This document shows, piece by piece, positions 23,309 through 37,912 of a stretch of DNA of 64,000 nucleotides (positions are counted from its first letter, which is position 1; each line of letters opens with the position of its first letter). This DNA is from Takakia lepidozioides. Its lineage: Eukaryota; Streptophyta; Takakiopsida; Takakiales; Takakiaceae. The DNA lies in contig CM060733.1 in the NCBI GenBank assembly GCA_030704615.1, forward strand, positions 55,802,001 to 55,866,000. Reading direction: 5' to 3'. The notes beneath the pieces are model-generated. The model was not told the DNA's origin. It made no database searches and saw only the letters and a list, made by a program, of their open reading frames with translations. A program made the position numbers and the translations under genes.

Positions 23309-24778
23309 ATGCCGGAAACTGGGGTACCATTCTGCCAGTGGATGCACCTGTGCATTCAGACTGGGATTTCCAGAAAACCGAAATGCTTTTTAGCATGTGG
23401 ACTGTAGTTCAGTGACCTCCAAGACAGCCTTAGCCTTTACTTGAGCAAACCAGTGCTTGCTTAAAACCATAGAGATCTCTGCCCAAAAAATTTGTCGCAG
23501 GCCAAGTGGGGAGTGTTGAAAGCAGTGCAGCTTTGCAAGCTCATGCAATCTTTTAGTCTGGGAAGAGAGAGAAATCAAAAGCCATAGAAACTTGCAACGT
23601 TTTGATGACTTCAATTAGGAGTGACACTAAGAGATTTTAGAAACAGTGATAGAGTGGTTAGACAGATGAGATGATCTCATGCGGCACTCATTGCTATTAT
23701 TTTTTCAATACATGTGTGTGTGTGTGTGTGTGTTCCTGTCACAAAGGTATGTGCTTCTTTGCGTTTTTTCTTCTTCTTTGAACCCTATGTCTATTGAATG
23801 CTCCCCATTTCACAATTTTCTTCTTGTTTTCTTATTACTGGCAATGGCATGTGGGTCAGATCTCAGACTTGAAATACAAGTTGAAGAAATGATGATCAAA
23901 ACACCAAGGCTCACCTTGGAAGTCAGGAAGGATAGACCTAAAAAACCGGTTGACTCGTTTTAAAAGCAAACCTAAATTATGATACAGCTTATCCTGATAG
24001 TATCACAAATGTGCATCTTCTTTCCAATCTTTTCTGAACTGAGGTGCCTAGAGAACAAAATGGAGTGAGGACTTCCCACTTCTCCAGCCTTTCTTCACCC
24101 TCATCTCTCATCTCATCTAACTTTGACTTGTGAAGGAGCCCACTTTGACAAATTTTTCAACATTTATAATTGGGATTGCATCCCTTCTCCAAAGACAGTG
24201 TCAAGGAAAGCCTCATAGAAGGAAGCTGCAGTATCTATGATACTAGACCCCACACAACCTGAACCAGCTTAGCCCTAATTGGACAAACTGATCAAGGGGC
24301 ACACTGAGAGCCCCACTTATCCTGACATTCAATCTGACTGAGCTATCTGTATGGCTGAATTACAATTTATCATCATTATCATCGCCTGGACAAAGCTAGA
24401 GCCAGTCCACCAAGACATCTGGCCTTATCTCTCTCTATCTATGTTGCTTTGGCCACAGCAAGCACAATTTCAGCCCCCATAGCAGCACATAGTCACTTTC
24501 GCTGCTATGCAAAGCTTCTGCCCAAAAGCCTACCTCAAGGGCTTTCAATTGTCTCTCTATCCGTCGATCCCTGACCTACCTCGCTACTCTGACTAAACTG
24601 GCAGCAATGTCTTTGCCAACAAGGCCACAAATAAGGTGATTCGAATCTCATCCCTCCCAACCCCCCTCCTAACCTTTCACTTTCTACGATCTCAAAGTCT
24701 TCAATGTATTAACCACAGTTGAAAGACAAAGCAAGTAAACACCCCACTTTGCATGCATGCCAAGCTTAACATGTAAAG
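23309..24778. other. Spacer downstream of the kinase gene
   Basis: Includes a (GT)n run at 23712-23733. The part next to 24778 probably holds the kinase 3' untranslated region (minus strand). No coding feature recognised. Confidence 0.45.
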
Positions 24779-25927
24779 CTAGGGTCCCCGGTATTTACCA
24801 AAGCAAAAGCAACCCTGAGGTTCATAGTCCGTTGGGATCATGCCACCACCCTTACTCGTATCGATGGCTTCCAACATCCGCACTACCTCAGTCATGGCAG
24901 CCCGCTTCTCAGGGTTACTATCCCAACATTTCTTCATCACATGTGCAAGAGCATGAGGACAACATTGTGGGATCTTTGGTCTCAAGTGTTGGAGTACCAC
25001 AGACGATGTCATCTCTGCAAAGCTGAGGTCAGGATATGGCATGTCACAACAGTAAATTTCCCAGAGACAAATACCAAAGCTGTAGACATCACACTTGCGA
25101 TTATACGGCTTTCCATCCAACACTTCAGGGGCCATGTATCCAAGAGTCCCTGTCTCCCCGGTCATATCCTTCGGATTTTGGGCTTCCACCCTAGCAACTC
25201 CAAAATCTGCAATTTTGACATTGCACTGTTTATCCAACAGCATGTTCTCTGTCTTCACGTCTCTGTGAGCAATTTTCTGTGAATGCAGATAATCGAGTCC
25301 CCTCGACATATCCAAGGCCAATTGGATCACTACCTTCAAGGAAAGCTTCCTCCTGCGGTTTCGATAAAGGTAATCCTTGAGGGTACCGCCTGGCAAGTAC
25401 TCCACCACCACACAACAAGCATTGTTGGGCACATGCAAAAAGCCATCGTCTCCTTCTACTGACGACGGGATTCGCAAATCTGAATTTCCCATCGAGGCTC
25501 CTATGAACTTCGTCACATTGGGATGCTCAAGCTTATGCCACACAGCCACCTCTTGCCTGAATGAAGTTCGAAGGTTGGCTACTTCAGCCTTGGTCATGGT
25601 GGCTTCCTCCCCCCAATCCAGCAATTTGACTGCCACATCTTGCCCCTCGTACACCCCTCTGTGCACCGTGCCATAGGTTCCATGTGCAATCACATTCTTG
25701 AGTAAGACTTTCCGAGGATCGATCTCCCAATCCAACACAGGACCACGAGGCTCCAGCGACTGCCTCTGCCTGCTCAACCGTCTCTCAAGCACAGCATCAA
25801 GATCTGCCAAGTTCACCAAATCTGCGCGCACCATGCTGCCCATATTCTTCACAGATTTCGGATTCTCCCCAACAGGTTTATCTTTCTCTTTCCCCTCTCC
25901 AGCCGGATTTTCTGACCCTGCTTCCAT
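24779..25927 (-). CDS. CBC: Raf-like protein kinase, CBC1/CBC2-like (group C)
   Basis: One uninterrupted exon of 382 codons. The start is taken at the ATG of MEAGSENPAGEG; an in-frame ATG 13 codons upstream is less family-like. Domains in order: acidic/polar N-terminus; SLDxxLE-like helix (NLADLDAVLERRLSRQ, about residues 39-54); kinase domain from about residue 67 with the glycine loop HGTYGTVHRG, VAVK (Lys101), HRDVKTEN (catalytic Asp223), DFG (241-243) and APE (266-268); C-terminal signature SKGGGMIPTDYEPQGCFCF. All catalytic residues are present. The end signature is typical of the plant CBC1/CBC2 (STY-like) Raf kinases, cytosolic kinases that in Arabidopsis act in blue-light and low-CO2 stomatal opening by restraining S-type anion channels. 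Whether that role holds here is inference. Confidence 0.93.
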   Translation of the reverse strand: MEAGSENPAGEGKEKDKPVGENPKSVKNMGSMVRADLVNLADLDAVLERRLSRQRQSLEPRGPVLDWEIDPRKVLLKNVIAHGTYGTVHRGVYEGQDVAVKLLDWGEEATMTKAEVANLRTSFRQEVAVWHKLEHPNVTKFIGASMGNSDLRIPSSVEGDDGFLHVPNNACCVVVEYLPGGTLKDYLYRNRRRKLSLKVVIQLALDMSRGLDYLHSQKIAHRDVKTENMLLDKQCNVKIADFGVARVEAQNPKDMTGETGTLGYMAPEVLDGKPYNRKCDVYSFGICLWEIYCCDMPYPDLSFAEMTSSVVLQHLRPKIPQCCPHALAHVMKKCWDSNPEKRAAMTEVVRMLEAIDTSKGGGMIPTDYEPQGCFCFGKYRGP

Positions 25928-27815
25928 GGTTCCCTGAACAAGGCCAGAGACGCACATCAGCACCATCTTCTGTGGATTGCTACGTATCTCACTCTGAATT
26001 GAAAATTGCCCTCCCCTATCCCTAATCTGTCTGTAAAAGATAGGCTGCTACTCCGTACGCGATGTCAGAGATTTGTTAGCAATACCATTCTAACTTGCTC
26101 GTATCCGAGATGTACAAGTCCTCCGCCTCAAGCTCCACAGAAACCACAAGAACCTGTCCAACCCACTTCCCAAAATCCTCCCTTTACTTGCCCCAAGAGC
26201 TCCCAGAGCAGAGCGCATGCAAGAGACAAAGGCGCAGGCAGAGGAGAGGAAAAAGCTGCAGTGGTGCAGAAGCGAAAACCTTGAATGGAACGGAACGAGC
26301 AAGGCAATATACCAAGGCGAGCCTAGGCAGGTGTCAGCTGACCAACCCCCCCGGAGGTTGCCACCTCCCTTTAACACGCCTACCTTTTTCTTTTCTTTTC
26401 TTTTTTTAACACCTTCTCTCAAAAAAGAAACACATTTTATTTTTGTAAAGTTATTTCAGAGCGGAATTCCAACTTTTATTCCCTTTTCCCTTCAATAATC
26501 TTCTGAATAAAGTCTTACCAGGGTCCTGCTCCCTGTTCATTTAAAAAACAACAAATCCCTTTTCCAATAATTTCTTTTTTCTTTTTTTTCGTTTTTGATT
26601 TTTTAACGGTTGCAATGGGTTTAATTTTTCCCTGTAATCAACTACCGTAGAGTCCTTCGATGTCCGGCGTTTATTAATTCAAATTTTGTTTATCTGAAAT
26701 ATTCAGAGAAGTAATGACCTCAATGTCGAACCGATAAAACAATTCTGATATACCCTAATTACCTCCCTAGAGGTAACTTAAATGTATGTGACCACCTTGC
26801 TTAAAAATTGTAAAAATCTAAATTTAGGTGCTGGACCTACTTTATCTGAAATAATTAAATATTCCAGCAATGCGACGGACAGCGAAGGACTCTACCGTAA
26901 ATGGCTTCATGCCCTTGGTGTAAGAAAAAAAAAACGGTTGCTTCGCCGAGTGTTTCAATCCTTAGAACAAAAAAAAATAAAAAACTAAAAAGCAAAAAGA
27001 CGAAAGGAAATGCAGAAGAAAATCCTAGGTTTGTTTGGAAGAAAAAGAAGGGCAAAAGTTGTCGTCAATTGTAACGGACTGACTCCCTTTGCAAATATGA
27101 CTTTCCGGGGCGCAGTTTCCCATCCCCGGACAGTTGTGGATAGCGACCTCGACACGTTCCAGGGCATATTCGCAATCCAAGCATGGGAAATTTTAGACAA
27201 TCTTACTCTCGGACTTTCCGGGAATTTCGACTAGACGAGTAAGCATTACTCGCGATCTCGAGCATTACTCTAAAATCCAGGAAAGAAGGTAAGATTGTTA
27301 GGTGCTACGTATAAGACGACGAGGACCATTCATTCGGGTTGCCAGCTTTTGTTTTGGTTTTTGTTTTTCTTGAGGATGAAGCCCGAAGCTTTTATAATTT
27401 TAAAGAACAATTAATTAAGTTAAATATTTATTTTTCAATTTGTAAGTTACGCCGGGGGAGATCAGGGGAGGGGGAGGAACGGCGTCCACGAACGGGGCTC
27501 CCGAGACACTTCCGGCATCGCATTCCGGCCGGCCCCGTAACGGAATCATGTACCCGAATCTGGGGCGGTGTGTACCTGTCAGTACATGAATAGTAACCTG
27601 GCACGTGTCCCATGTGTCAGACGACCGAAACTTTCTGGACGGATCAGCGGATGGACGAACAGGTACGACGAGAAGTCGACGAACGAAGATGGGGGCCAAA
27701 CGAGGGCCACATACAGTGAACCTGCAGAGCAGTATGCATCTCGCTGAGAGAGAAGAAAGCAGTAGACCTTTTTTAAGGGTTTATTGGTGTAAAGTATAAA
27801 GAAAGCGCTTGCCAA
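25928..27815. promoter_or_regulatory. Shared upstream region of divergent kinase and DHAR genes
   Basis: About 1.9 kb separates the kinase start (minus) from the DHAR start (plus), so both promoters should lie here. 26390-27060 is AT-rich with A and T runs; 27440-27700 is GC-richer. I cannot point to a certain TATA box or operator. Confidence 0.45.
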
Positions 27816-31301
<3,486 letters not shown>

Positions 31302-32121
31302 TTAGCTATAACATATGGGCATGCTCCATCTTTTCACTGTCTTGTCAGGGTGGTCAAGCATTTAGAATTTATTCCAATCCGTAAGTTCTATTCCAGACAA
31401 TGTAGCTCTTTCTACCTGGAAGAAAAATCAACTCGGAAATATGAGAGTTGTATTCTTGAGTTCCTTTGCTGTCTGTTGGTAAAGGTAGGCACAATTCAGG
31501 GTGTACACAAGCATTTTGATTGATTCAACTTTGAACCAATATAACTGTGTGCAAACTACATGAAACAACCATATACATGTGCCACCATTGGTAGATGAGC
31601 TACTACAGGTTTCTAATTCCTTCCGAACATGTCCCACGTCTGTTACCCCCTGGTGGCCATAGGTGAATGAGGGTGTCAGGAAGAGTCTCAACTGTAATCT
31701 TCTGGTGCAAGAGTGAAGAAGGCAGCAAGGAGCCAGCAAATTGAGAGAGAGAGACGGAGAGTCCTGCTGTACAAGAAGGCTGTTTATAATCAGCAGAACG
31801 CCTAGCTTTTTCAAACCTAATTCGGGCTACACAAAAGTGACGGAAGTCCATATGCCTCTGTCTTCACCGAGAGTCGAACTCAGGACCACATGGGGTGGTT
31901 CCTCTGATGATAGATCGTCCACAGGAACGAGGGTCGTTCATGTTTCGTTCGGGTTGGGGTTGTGAGGAAGGTCTGGGGTTGAAGAATGTGTGCGAGGGCC
32001 GCTTCGTGTCCAGGGATTTCGAGTCTGGGGTAGGTATTGATCGGGATTGAATATGTTGAGGAAATTCCTCCACAGCTGCAAAGGATCGAAGGGCCTGTGA
32101 AGGATTGAGGGGGTGGACAGT
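31302..32121. other. 3' flank of DHAR and 5' region of the RWD gene
   Basis: Only about 800 bases separate two plus-strand genes. No separate coding feature supported; minus-strand open frames here overlap each other and match nothing. Confidence 0.5.
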
Positions 32122-32871
32122 ATGACAGAGCATGAGCAGGAGCAGGAGATGGAGATAGAGGCGTTGCAAGCCATTTTGATGGACGATATTGAGGAATTGG
32201 AGAGCGGCGACAGCGGGCTGGGAACAAGTGCTCGTTGTTTCCAGATTACCATATCACCGAAGGATGATGATGAGGATGAGCCGACTGACATCCCAGTGCG
32301 ATTGGCTCTTGTGTTTGCGCACACTCCCACTTATCCTGATGAGCCTCCTCTTCTTAGTGTGCGCAGTTTACAAGGGGTGACAGTTGCGGATACCAAAGAG
32401 TTGCAGGAGAAACTGAAGCAGGAGGCAATGGAGAATGTAGGGATGTCCATGATGTACACTCTTGCGACGTCTGCCAAGGAATGGCTGCGGGAAAGATTCG
32501 GCCAAGACCGTGGCTCTTCTGATGTGGAGGATGATGACGAAGTAGCGAAGGAGGAGATTATTGAACCGCATGGAGAGGCCGTGACGATTGATACTTTTTT
32601 GGCTTGGAGAGAGCGGTTTGAAGCGGAGCAAGCACTCGAGCGGGCCAGGCTAATGCCAGAGGCTGCGCTGTTGGCTTCCAAAGAGAAGAGGCACAGTGGA
32701 AGGATGTGGTTTGAAGCGAAAGGTGGGAAGATTGTGCCTGAAGATGTGGATGAGGACGAAGACAAAGACCTTGACTTTGAGGATTTTGATGACGATGAAG
32801 ACCTTGATGAAGATGACATGCTTGAACACTATTTATTGGAAAAGAACGATAAGACTACCATGCCTGAGTGA
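32122..32871 (+). CDS. RWDD1: RWD domain-containing protein, RWDD1/Gir2 type
   Basis: Single exon, 249 aa, starting at the ATG of MTEHEQEQEMEIEALQAI. The N-terminal RWD domain (about residues 5-120) has the opening EMEIEALQAIL and the hallmark YPDEPPLL near residue 74. The C-terminal half has FLAWRERFEAEQAL and SGRMWFEAKGGKI, the DFRP-type segment, ending in a strongly acidic tail (repeated DED/DDD). In yeast and animals this family binds DRG-type GTPases and, through the RWD domain, the Gcn1/Gcn2 translation-control machinery; the same role in plants is inferred. Cytosolic, no signal peptide or membrane segment. An upstream GTG in frame is unlikely to be used. Confidence 0.93.
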   Translation: MTEHEQEQEMEIEALQAILMDDIEELESGDSGLGTSARCFQITISPKDDDEDEPTDIPVRLALVFAHTPTYPDEPPLLSVRSLQGVTVADTKELQEKLKQEAMENVGMSMMYTLATSAKEWLRERFGQDRGSSDVEDDDEVAKEEIIEPHGEAVTIDTFLAWRERFEAEQALERARLMPEAALLASKEKRHSGRMWFEAKGGKIVPEDVDEDEDKDLDFEDFDDDEDLDEDDMLEHYLLEKNDKTTMPE

Positions 32872-34714
32872 TTTGCGTGTGGGAGGTTGAGTTCTGGAGC
32901 ATCTATCACTGCACCGAAGAATGCAAGCCCATCGGTTTTTTTCTGTGTTTTCTGGTGAGCGATGGGCAGGCTGCGGCTTTGAATATCTTTGTTCTTAGGG
33001 GAAAACCTACCGTGAGTGAGTTACTTTTACACCGTCGAGAGACACAGCAATTCGCACTCCTCCCAAATGCATCTTGGAGGACAGTTGATTACGCCCGCTA
33101 TTATCTTTTGTACAGTAATTCATCCTTCCTTATTTGAGAAGGCTGCCCGATGTGTGCAGGATTATCTATCATTGGCTTGGACAGCAAGAGCCATGTGCAA
33201 ATATGTTCATGGCTTGAAAGTTTTTGTATTAGAGATGCGTAGTCAGAGTAGTCCCAAGAATGTAATCTTGGCTCATGTTGGAGAGAGAGGGAGAGAAGGA
33301 GAGAGAGAGATTGAAAGCAATAAGATTTATTCCGCCACAAAGGTCTGCAAGGGCCCAGTTAGAACAAACTGAAAGAGGGGGAGAGAGAGAAAGAGAACCA
33401 AGGCCTGCTGAGATACTTTGGAGTGTTTTCCACACTGTGGTGTGAAACTACACTGTTTGAAATCATGTGAAGTAGCCAGGGCTCTCTGATATAACCTTTG
33501 GAAATGGTAATTTCTGCTGGTTTGTGGCAGTACACAAATGTATGTTTGGCTCCATATTTCAAGATAGGAACAGAGATACTGCAATGGCAGAGGGGGCCCT
33601 GCCACTTGGATGGCCATCTAACACAGGACAAGGTACTCGTGGGCTTTGAAAAGCTTGCCTCCCACCAGGCATGAGGAATTCTGGATGTGCGAGGAGTGGC
33701 TACTAAGCTTTTACAGTATGCCTTGCAACCTGGTTGGATGTAGCAGTAATTGGGAAAGAAGGGACATCAGTAGCAAAATGTGAGCAGAATGGGGAACTCT
33801 TCCATTTGGCTTACCCTAACATTGTGATTGTTTCAAGAGAGACCCGTTCAGACTGTCTTTATGGGACAACATTGAAAGGCTCAAGGTAAGTATCTGCCAT
33901 TTTACATAAGTTTTCTGAACTCGGGTTCAGGGTTCTCTGAAGGAAGTTGATCAAAGAGAATGCTGGTTGTAGACAACTGTCAGGACTGTTTAAATGGGGC
34001 TCTCTGGAGTTCCAGCATCAACTTGTGTGCTCTCCTCTCTATTTGATGCCAACAACCCACATGCTCTGCCTGCTGTGGCTGGCATTAGTACCACCAAAGA
34101 TGGTCGTTGGGGCGAGATGTTGGTAGAGGCTTTAGCAAATTAGAAAACTTTAGGCTGACTATCTATACACAATCACTGCTCTTCAAACTAGTGCCACTTG
34201 TTTTGAATGGTGAAGACCACAACAATGTGCAGGTGGGCTCGGAGTTTGATCCAAACTGAGAGAAAGAAACTCACATACCCATTCAACTACATGCGCACTC
34301 CAGTACAAGGGTGTATTTCGCATATTTTCCAAATACCTAGAGAATTTATGTCACACGCTCGTGCAACAAAAACTGCATAAAAAACTATTCTCAACTGTTC
34401 ATGTTAGCACATATCAAAACAAACAAGGAAACATGTTACCCCTACTGGCATGGATTGTGCTCATGTTGCAATCACGCCCTATTGCTCACATGATACCGGG
34501 CCCTCTACATGGTAAGCACAAGAGAGGGTAGCGAGACGGGTCCATAGCGACAGCGTGCTGGGATACAATCGCCCAAATGCGAAGAGAGGCGCAGGGTTAG
34601 GGACCTCTGTTTACATTAAGTGTTTTTAGAGAACAGGGGGATTGTAGCCCTGATAACTTACATTTTGAGTTTCGTCCAAGGAACTTCGCATAGACAGACT
34701 TCATTTGGATGAGC
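32872..34714. other. Spacer with GA microsatellites; weak exon-like pieces
   Basis: GA-rich runs lie at 33287-33312 and 33376-33395. An exon-like segment ends in a good donor at about 33885 (reading PFRLSLWDNIERLK), and a 49-codon open frame starts at 33994 (MGLSGVPASTCVLSS). The frames do not join cleanly and neither piece is recognised, so no gene is called. Confidence 0.35.
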
Positions 34715-34760
34715 TTAACCCTTAAATGACCACCAGGCCCAAAACGGGCCGTTTGGGGTC
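34715..34760 (+). mobile_element. PiggyBac-like left end with TTAA
   Basis: TTAA (34715-34718) is followed by CCCTTAAATGACCACC, the CCC-start and TTAA target expected of a piggyBac terminal repeat. The matching right end was not found, so the element is probably rearranged. Confidence 0.5.
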
Positions 34761-35690
34761 TTTGACAAATAATATCTTTTTCAAATTTTGGTGGATTTTG
34801 ATAAAATCTGCGCCATAGGATGGGGGTCGAAGTGGAGCGCTAAGATCCATTTTTTGATTAGGGGAATTCGCTGCTAGGGCAAAGTTAGGCTCTTCTGCAA
34901 GGACTGGGGTCTGAAGCTGCCAACTCACGACGTTCTTGTCCTCTCTCCCACGTGAATTAGTGCTTCGCGTGCGTTTTGTCTCTCTTGCGTGCATGCTTGT
35001 TGCAAGTTGCTGTTGTGTTGTGTGCAGGTTATTGTTAGCGCGCATTGCTGAGGTTCCTGTGAGTGGTTGTTGAGTGCACATTGGCTTGGTTTCATGTGTT
35101 GAAGGCATCAGGAGACATCCTTCATAGTATCTCTTATTACCGGCTGTGTGTGCGAGGGTAGGCTGAAAGGGAGAGCTGGGGAATGAAGTCAATACTGTGA
35201 GGGGCTCTATCGGTGGCTGTCAGTGCTTGTCTCCACACTTTGCTGCTGTGATGGGGTTTGGAGAGTCGCCTCCCCACCACCTAAACATCTACGTGTTGAG
35301 GCTGTTGTTATCGTTAAATGGCCGGCTCGCTCCTTGGGTGCATCTTCTGAGCAAGTGGATGTTCTACTGGGAGCGCTGAATGAGGATTACTTGTTGGCCT
35401 TGAAAAGGCCATCGCGCATTGTCTAGCTATCTTTCCCACAACCTGCATATTTCTGTTACATTTGGAGGACACTTGCGGAAATCTTGGGATGTTGAGAGGT
35501 CGAAAGAGAAGGGTCACCCTAGCGGCTTCACATCCGAGGTGAATGACGTGCTAAGAGGCTAAGTGTGGCCCGATTTTGGTAATTGGACAGTGATTATAGC
35601 TAGTAGGAGACTAGTAGCAGATCCAATCCCCTTGAAAATTCCCACTTGCGAAGCAATGACTGCGCCGATATAGCCATAGGCGGAAAAAAA
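34761..35690. other. Probable 5' part of the piggyBac-like element
   Basis: About 35220-35425 reads in frame as a coherent stretch including VEAVVIVKWPARSLGASSEQ and ends in a stop. It could be a transposase N-terminal exon, but I cannot confirm it. The minus-strand open frame 34722-35192 is judged chance. Confidence 0.3.
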
Positions 35691-35699
35691 AACAAAAAA

Positions 35700-36333
35700 A
35701 CAAAAAACTTTTATAATGCGACGCCTTGGGGGTCGCAGTTTAGGAGCCTTGGGCGTCGCTTTTGAGGTTTTCTTTGAATTTTGAATTTTGAAAAAAAAGA
35801 AGATCCACAAGCTTTAAAAAAAAGCAAGATTGCACATGATTCAAAAAATGGTGGGACACACACACTTGTCACGCAGTATTAAACCTAATCCTTGAACGTG
35901 TTTTTACAAGTAGCCGACACATATCGAGTTCCTAATTCATTCAACGTATTGTTAGATAAATTTGAACTCAAGACCTCTAGATTATACACATAGTAAGACA
36001 CTTAGCACTAACCAATATATCAAATATCAACTTAAACACAAACTCATGATTTAATTGTACGTAAGGTAGTTCATGCGAGCGCTCGGCGCGACCTCAAAGT
36101 GACACTCCTTGCGTCGCTCAAATATAAGCATGCTAGGGCATCGCTTTTCCTGCACCATCTACTGCAAAATCCAAAAAATGATCAAGTCATTTGTAGCGAT
36201 GCCTCAAGTATTGAGGCGTCGTTAAAAATGATTTCTCAAAAAAAAAAAACTCAAAAGTAACACCTAGGGCGTCCCTAAAAAAATGACTTATTAAAAAAAA
36301 AACTCAAATGCGACAACCTAGGTGCTTGACATT

Positions 36334-36365
<32 letters not shown>

Positions 36366-36586
36366 CCCCCTCCCCCGGGTGCTTGATGCGACGCCCTAGA
36401 CGTCGCACCAGGACCGACCCCCAGTTCGTCGCGGCCCAACTGCGACATTTCTTTTTAAATTTTTGTCCAATACGACACCCTGGGCATTGCAAGATGGGGA
36501 TGCGGCGGGGGCGTCGTACGGGAGAGGCACCTCGAGGAGGTAGGCGTCGCTAAACCCCCCACCCCCACCCCCATTTTTGTTGTAGT
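35700..36586 (-). mobile_element. CACTA (EnSpm)-type end with GCGACGCC subterminal repeats
   Basis: The right edge reads tttttgttgtagtg, the reverse complement of CACTACAACAAAAA, the plant CACTA terminus. Inside it, diverged palindromic motifs of the type gcgacgcc-tagg-cgtcgc recur at about 35718, 35744, 36112, 36196, 36387 and 36540, as expected for CACTA subterminal repeats. A run of about 30 T lies at 36336-36365. No left terminus or transposase is seen, so this is an internal-deletion derivative or a truncated end. It sits between the piggyBac left end and its transposase. Confidence 0.6.
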
Positions 36587-36689
36587 GATCTTGGATAATT
36601 TGACAAATTGGGTATGACCTATTAGTTGATAGACGCACAAAATGAGTTGTACGCGAGGTATTGCCAACCATTAAAACAGAATTTGTGTG

Positions 36690-37440
36690 GATGAGATGAT
36701 GGTCAAGTACAAAGAGAAGTATTCTAAACTACAACAGTACATGGCCAAGAAACCAGCGAAGTGAGGGATAATTGAAATTTGGTGCTTAGCCAATGCTAGA
36801 TCTAGGTGTGTGTAGAAGATGGAGGTGTATCTTGGAAAAGATGACGTGGTTGATTTGTCTCATGACATGGGGTATTATGTCGTGAATAGATTATTGTCTG
36901 GCTTCAAGGGCAATGATCATATTGTGACAACGGACAATTTTTTTTAAACTCCTCTGTTCTTCTATGATTTGGCTGCCCAAGGCATTTATACCAGCATTCG
37001 TACTGTCAAGACTATCCGCGTCGGATTTCCTACATGTTTGGATTTGGGGAAAGTGGAGAGAGGGGTAAGCTTGTATGGTGCATGCAGATATCTAACAAGA
37101 TTGTGACCGCCTTCTCTTGGTATGACAATAGGTGTGTTACCTTGTTGTCCACTATGGTGAGCCCCAATGCTGCGAACTGTTTCATACATCGGTGGCACAA
37201 TATTGCTGCTCATCGTCTTGTCGATCCATCCCCCATTGCGCAACACTACCACTGACACATGAAGGGGGTAATTACATATTGAACAGTGGAAGACCTATAA
37301 TCGTGTAGCCTTACGACAGAAGAACCCTCTATTCCCGCAGACGTTTTTTGATGACATAAGAGGTCTAACTACAACCGTGTACCCTGAGATCATGATTGTA
37401 GACAATTCCTACAAGGGCAGGATGTTGCTCAATAGAGGAG
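36690..37440 (+). pseudogene. PiggyBac-type transposase, decayed
   Basis: Stitching frames gives DEMMVKYKEKYSKLQQYM with KKP, EVYLGKDDVVDLSHDMGYYV, NRLLSGFKGNDHIVTTDNFF, FYDLAAQGIYTS, RVGFPTCLDLGKV and, in other frames, AFSWYDNR and LLSTMV. These are the conserved blocks of the DDE_Tnp_1_7 (piggyBac/PGBD) transposase; the catalytic Asp of TDNFF is present. Many stops and shifts show that it is dead. Only the C-terminal half of the domain is covered. Confidence 0.78.
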
Positions 37441-37675
37441 GCCATGACCATCTGAATTAAATGAGTTGGAACATTTTTCATGTGATAGGGGCCCAATATG
37501 CAAGATAGAAACGATACTGCTCCAAAAGGATGTTCTGCTGACTTAACATCAGCAGGTGATTGAGGCAATGGTCATCTATCCCGAAGCCTGAGTAGAATGA
37601 TCAGATGCAGCTACGGCAAGCTGTGAAACATGCGCATAGGGTTTAGGATGAACATTGTAAAGAAAACTGGGAGTT

Positions 37676-37912
37676 TGACCATTTAGTGTATGCACAGGCG
37701 CATACAGTTTTAGGGAAGCTCTAGTCTCAGACATCAATGTGTTCATTTTGGGTATAAACAGGCGCATACAAGTTTTTTATGGCGAAATGAATCTCAGACA
37801 ACAGCCCTCAGTATGTTCAATTCGGGTATAAGCAAGCGCATACATATTTTCATGGCGAAATGAAACTCAGACAATTGCCCTTAGTGTATTCATTCTGGGT
37901 ATAAGCGGACTA
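37676..37912 (+). repeat. Three to four tandem copies of a 65-75 bp unit
   Basis: The blocks 'gggtataa-caggcgcataca' and 'gaaatgaa-ctcagac' alternate three times. Diverged by point changes. Located just after the piggyBac remnant; may be its 3' part. Confidence 0.65.

Noticed and set aside
32331-32819. Ser-rich 162-codon minus-strand frame
   Set aside because: Shadow of the acidic (GAT/GAA-rich) plus-strand RWD gene.
33838-34143. Small two-exon gene (PFRLSLWDNIERLK plus a 49-codon frame)
   Set aside because: The two pieces do not join in phase and neither is recognised; kept only as a note in the spacer entry.
34722-35192. 156-codon minus-strand frame
   Set aside because: It runs out through the piggyBac-like terminal repeat and has no recognisable domain.
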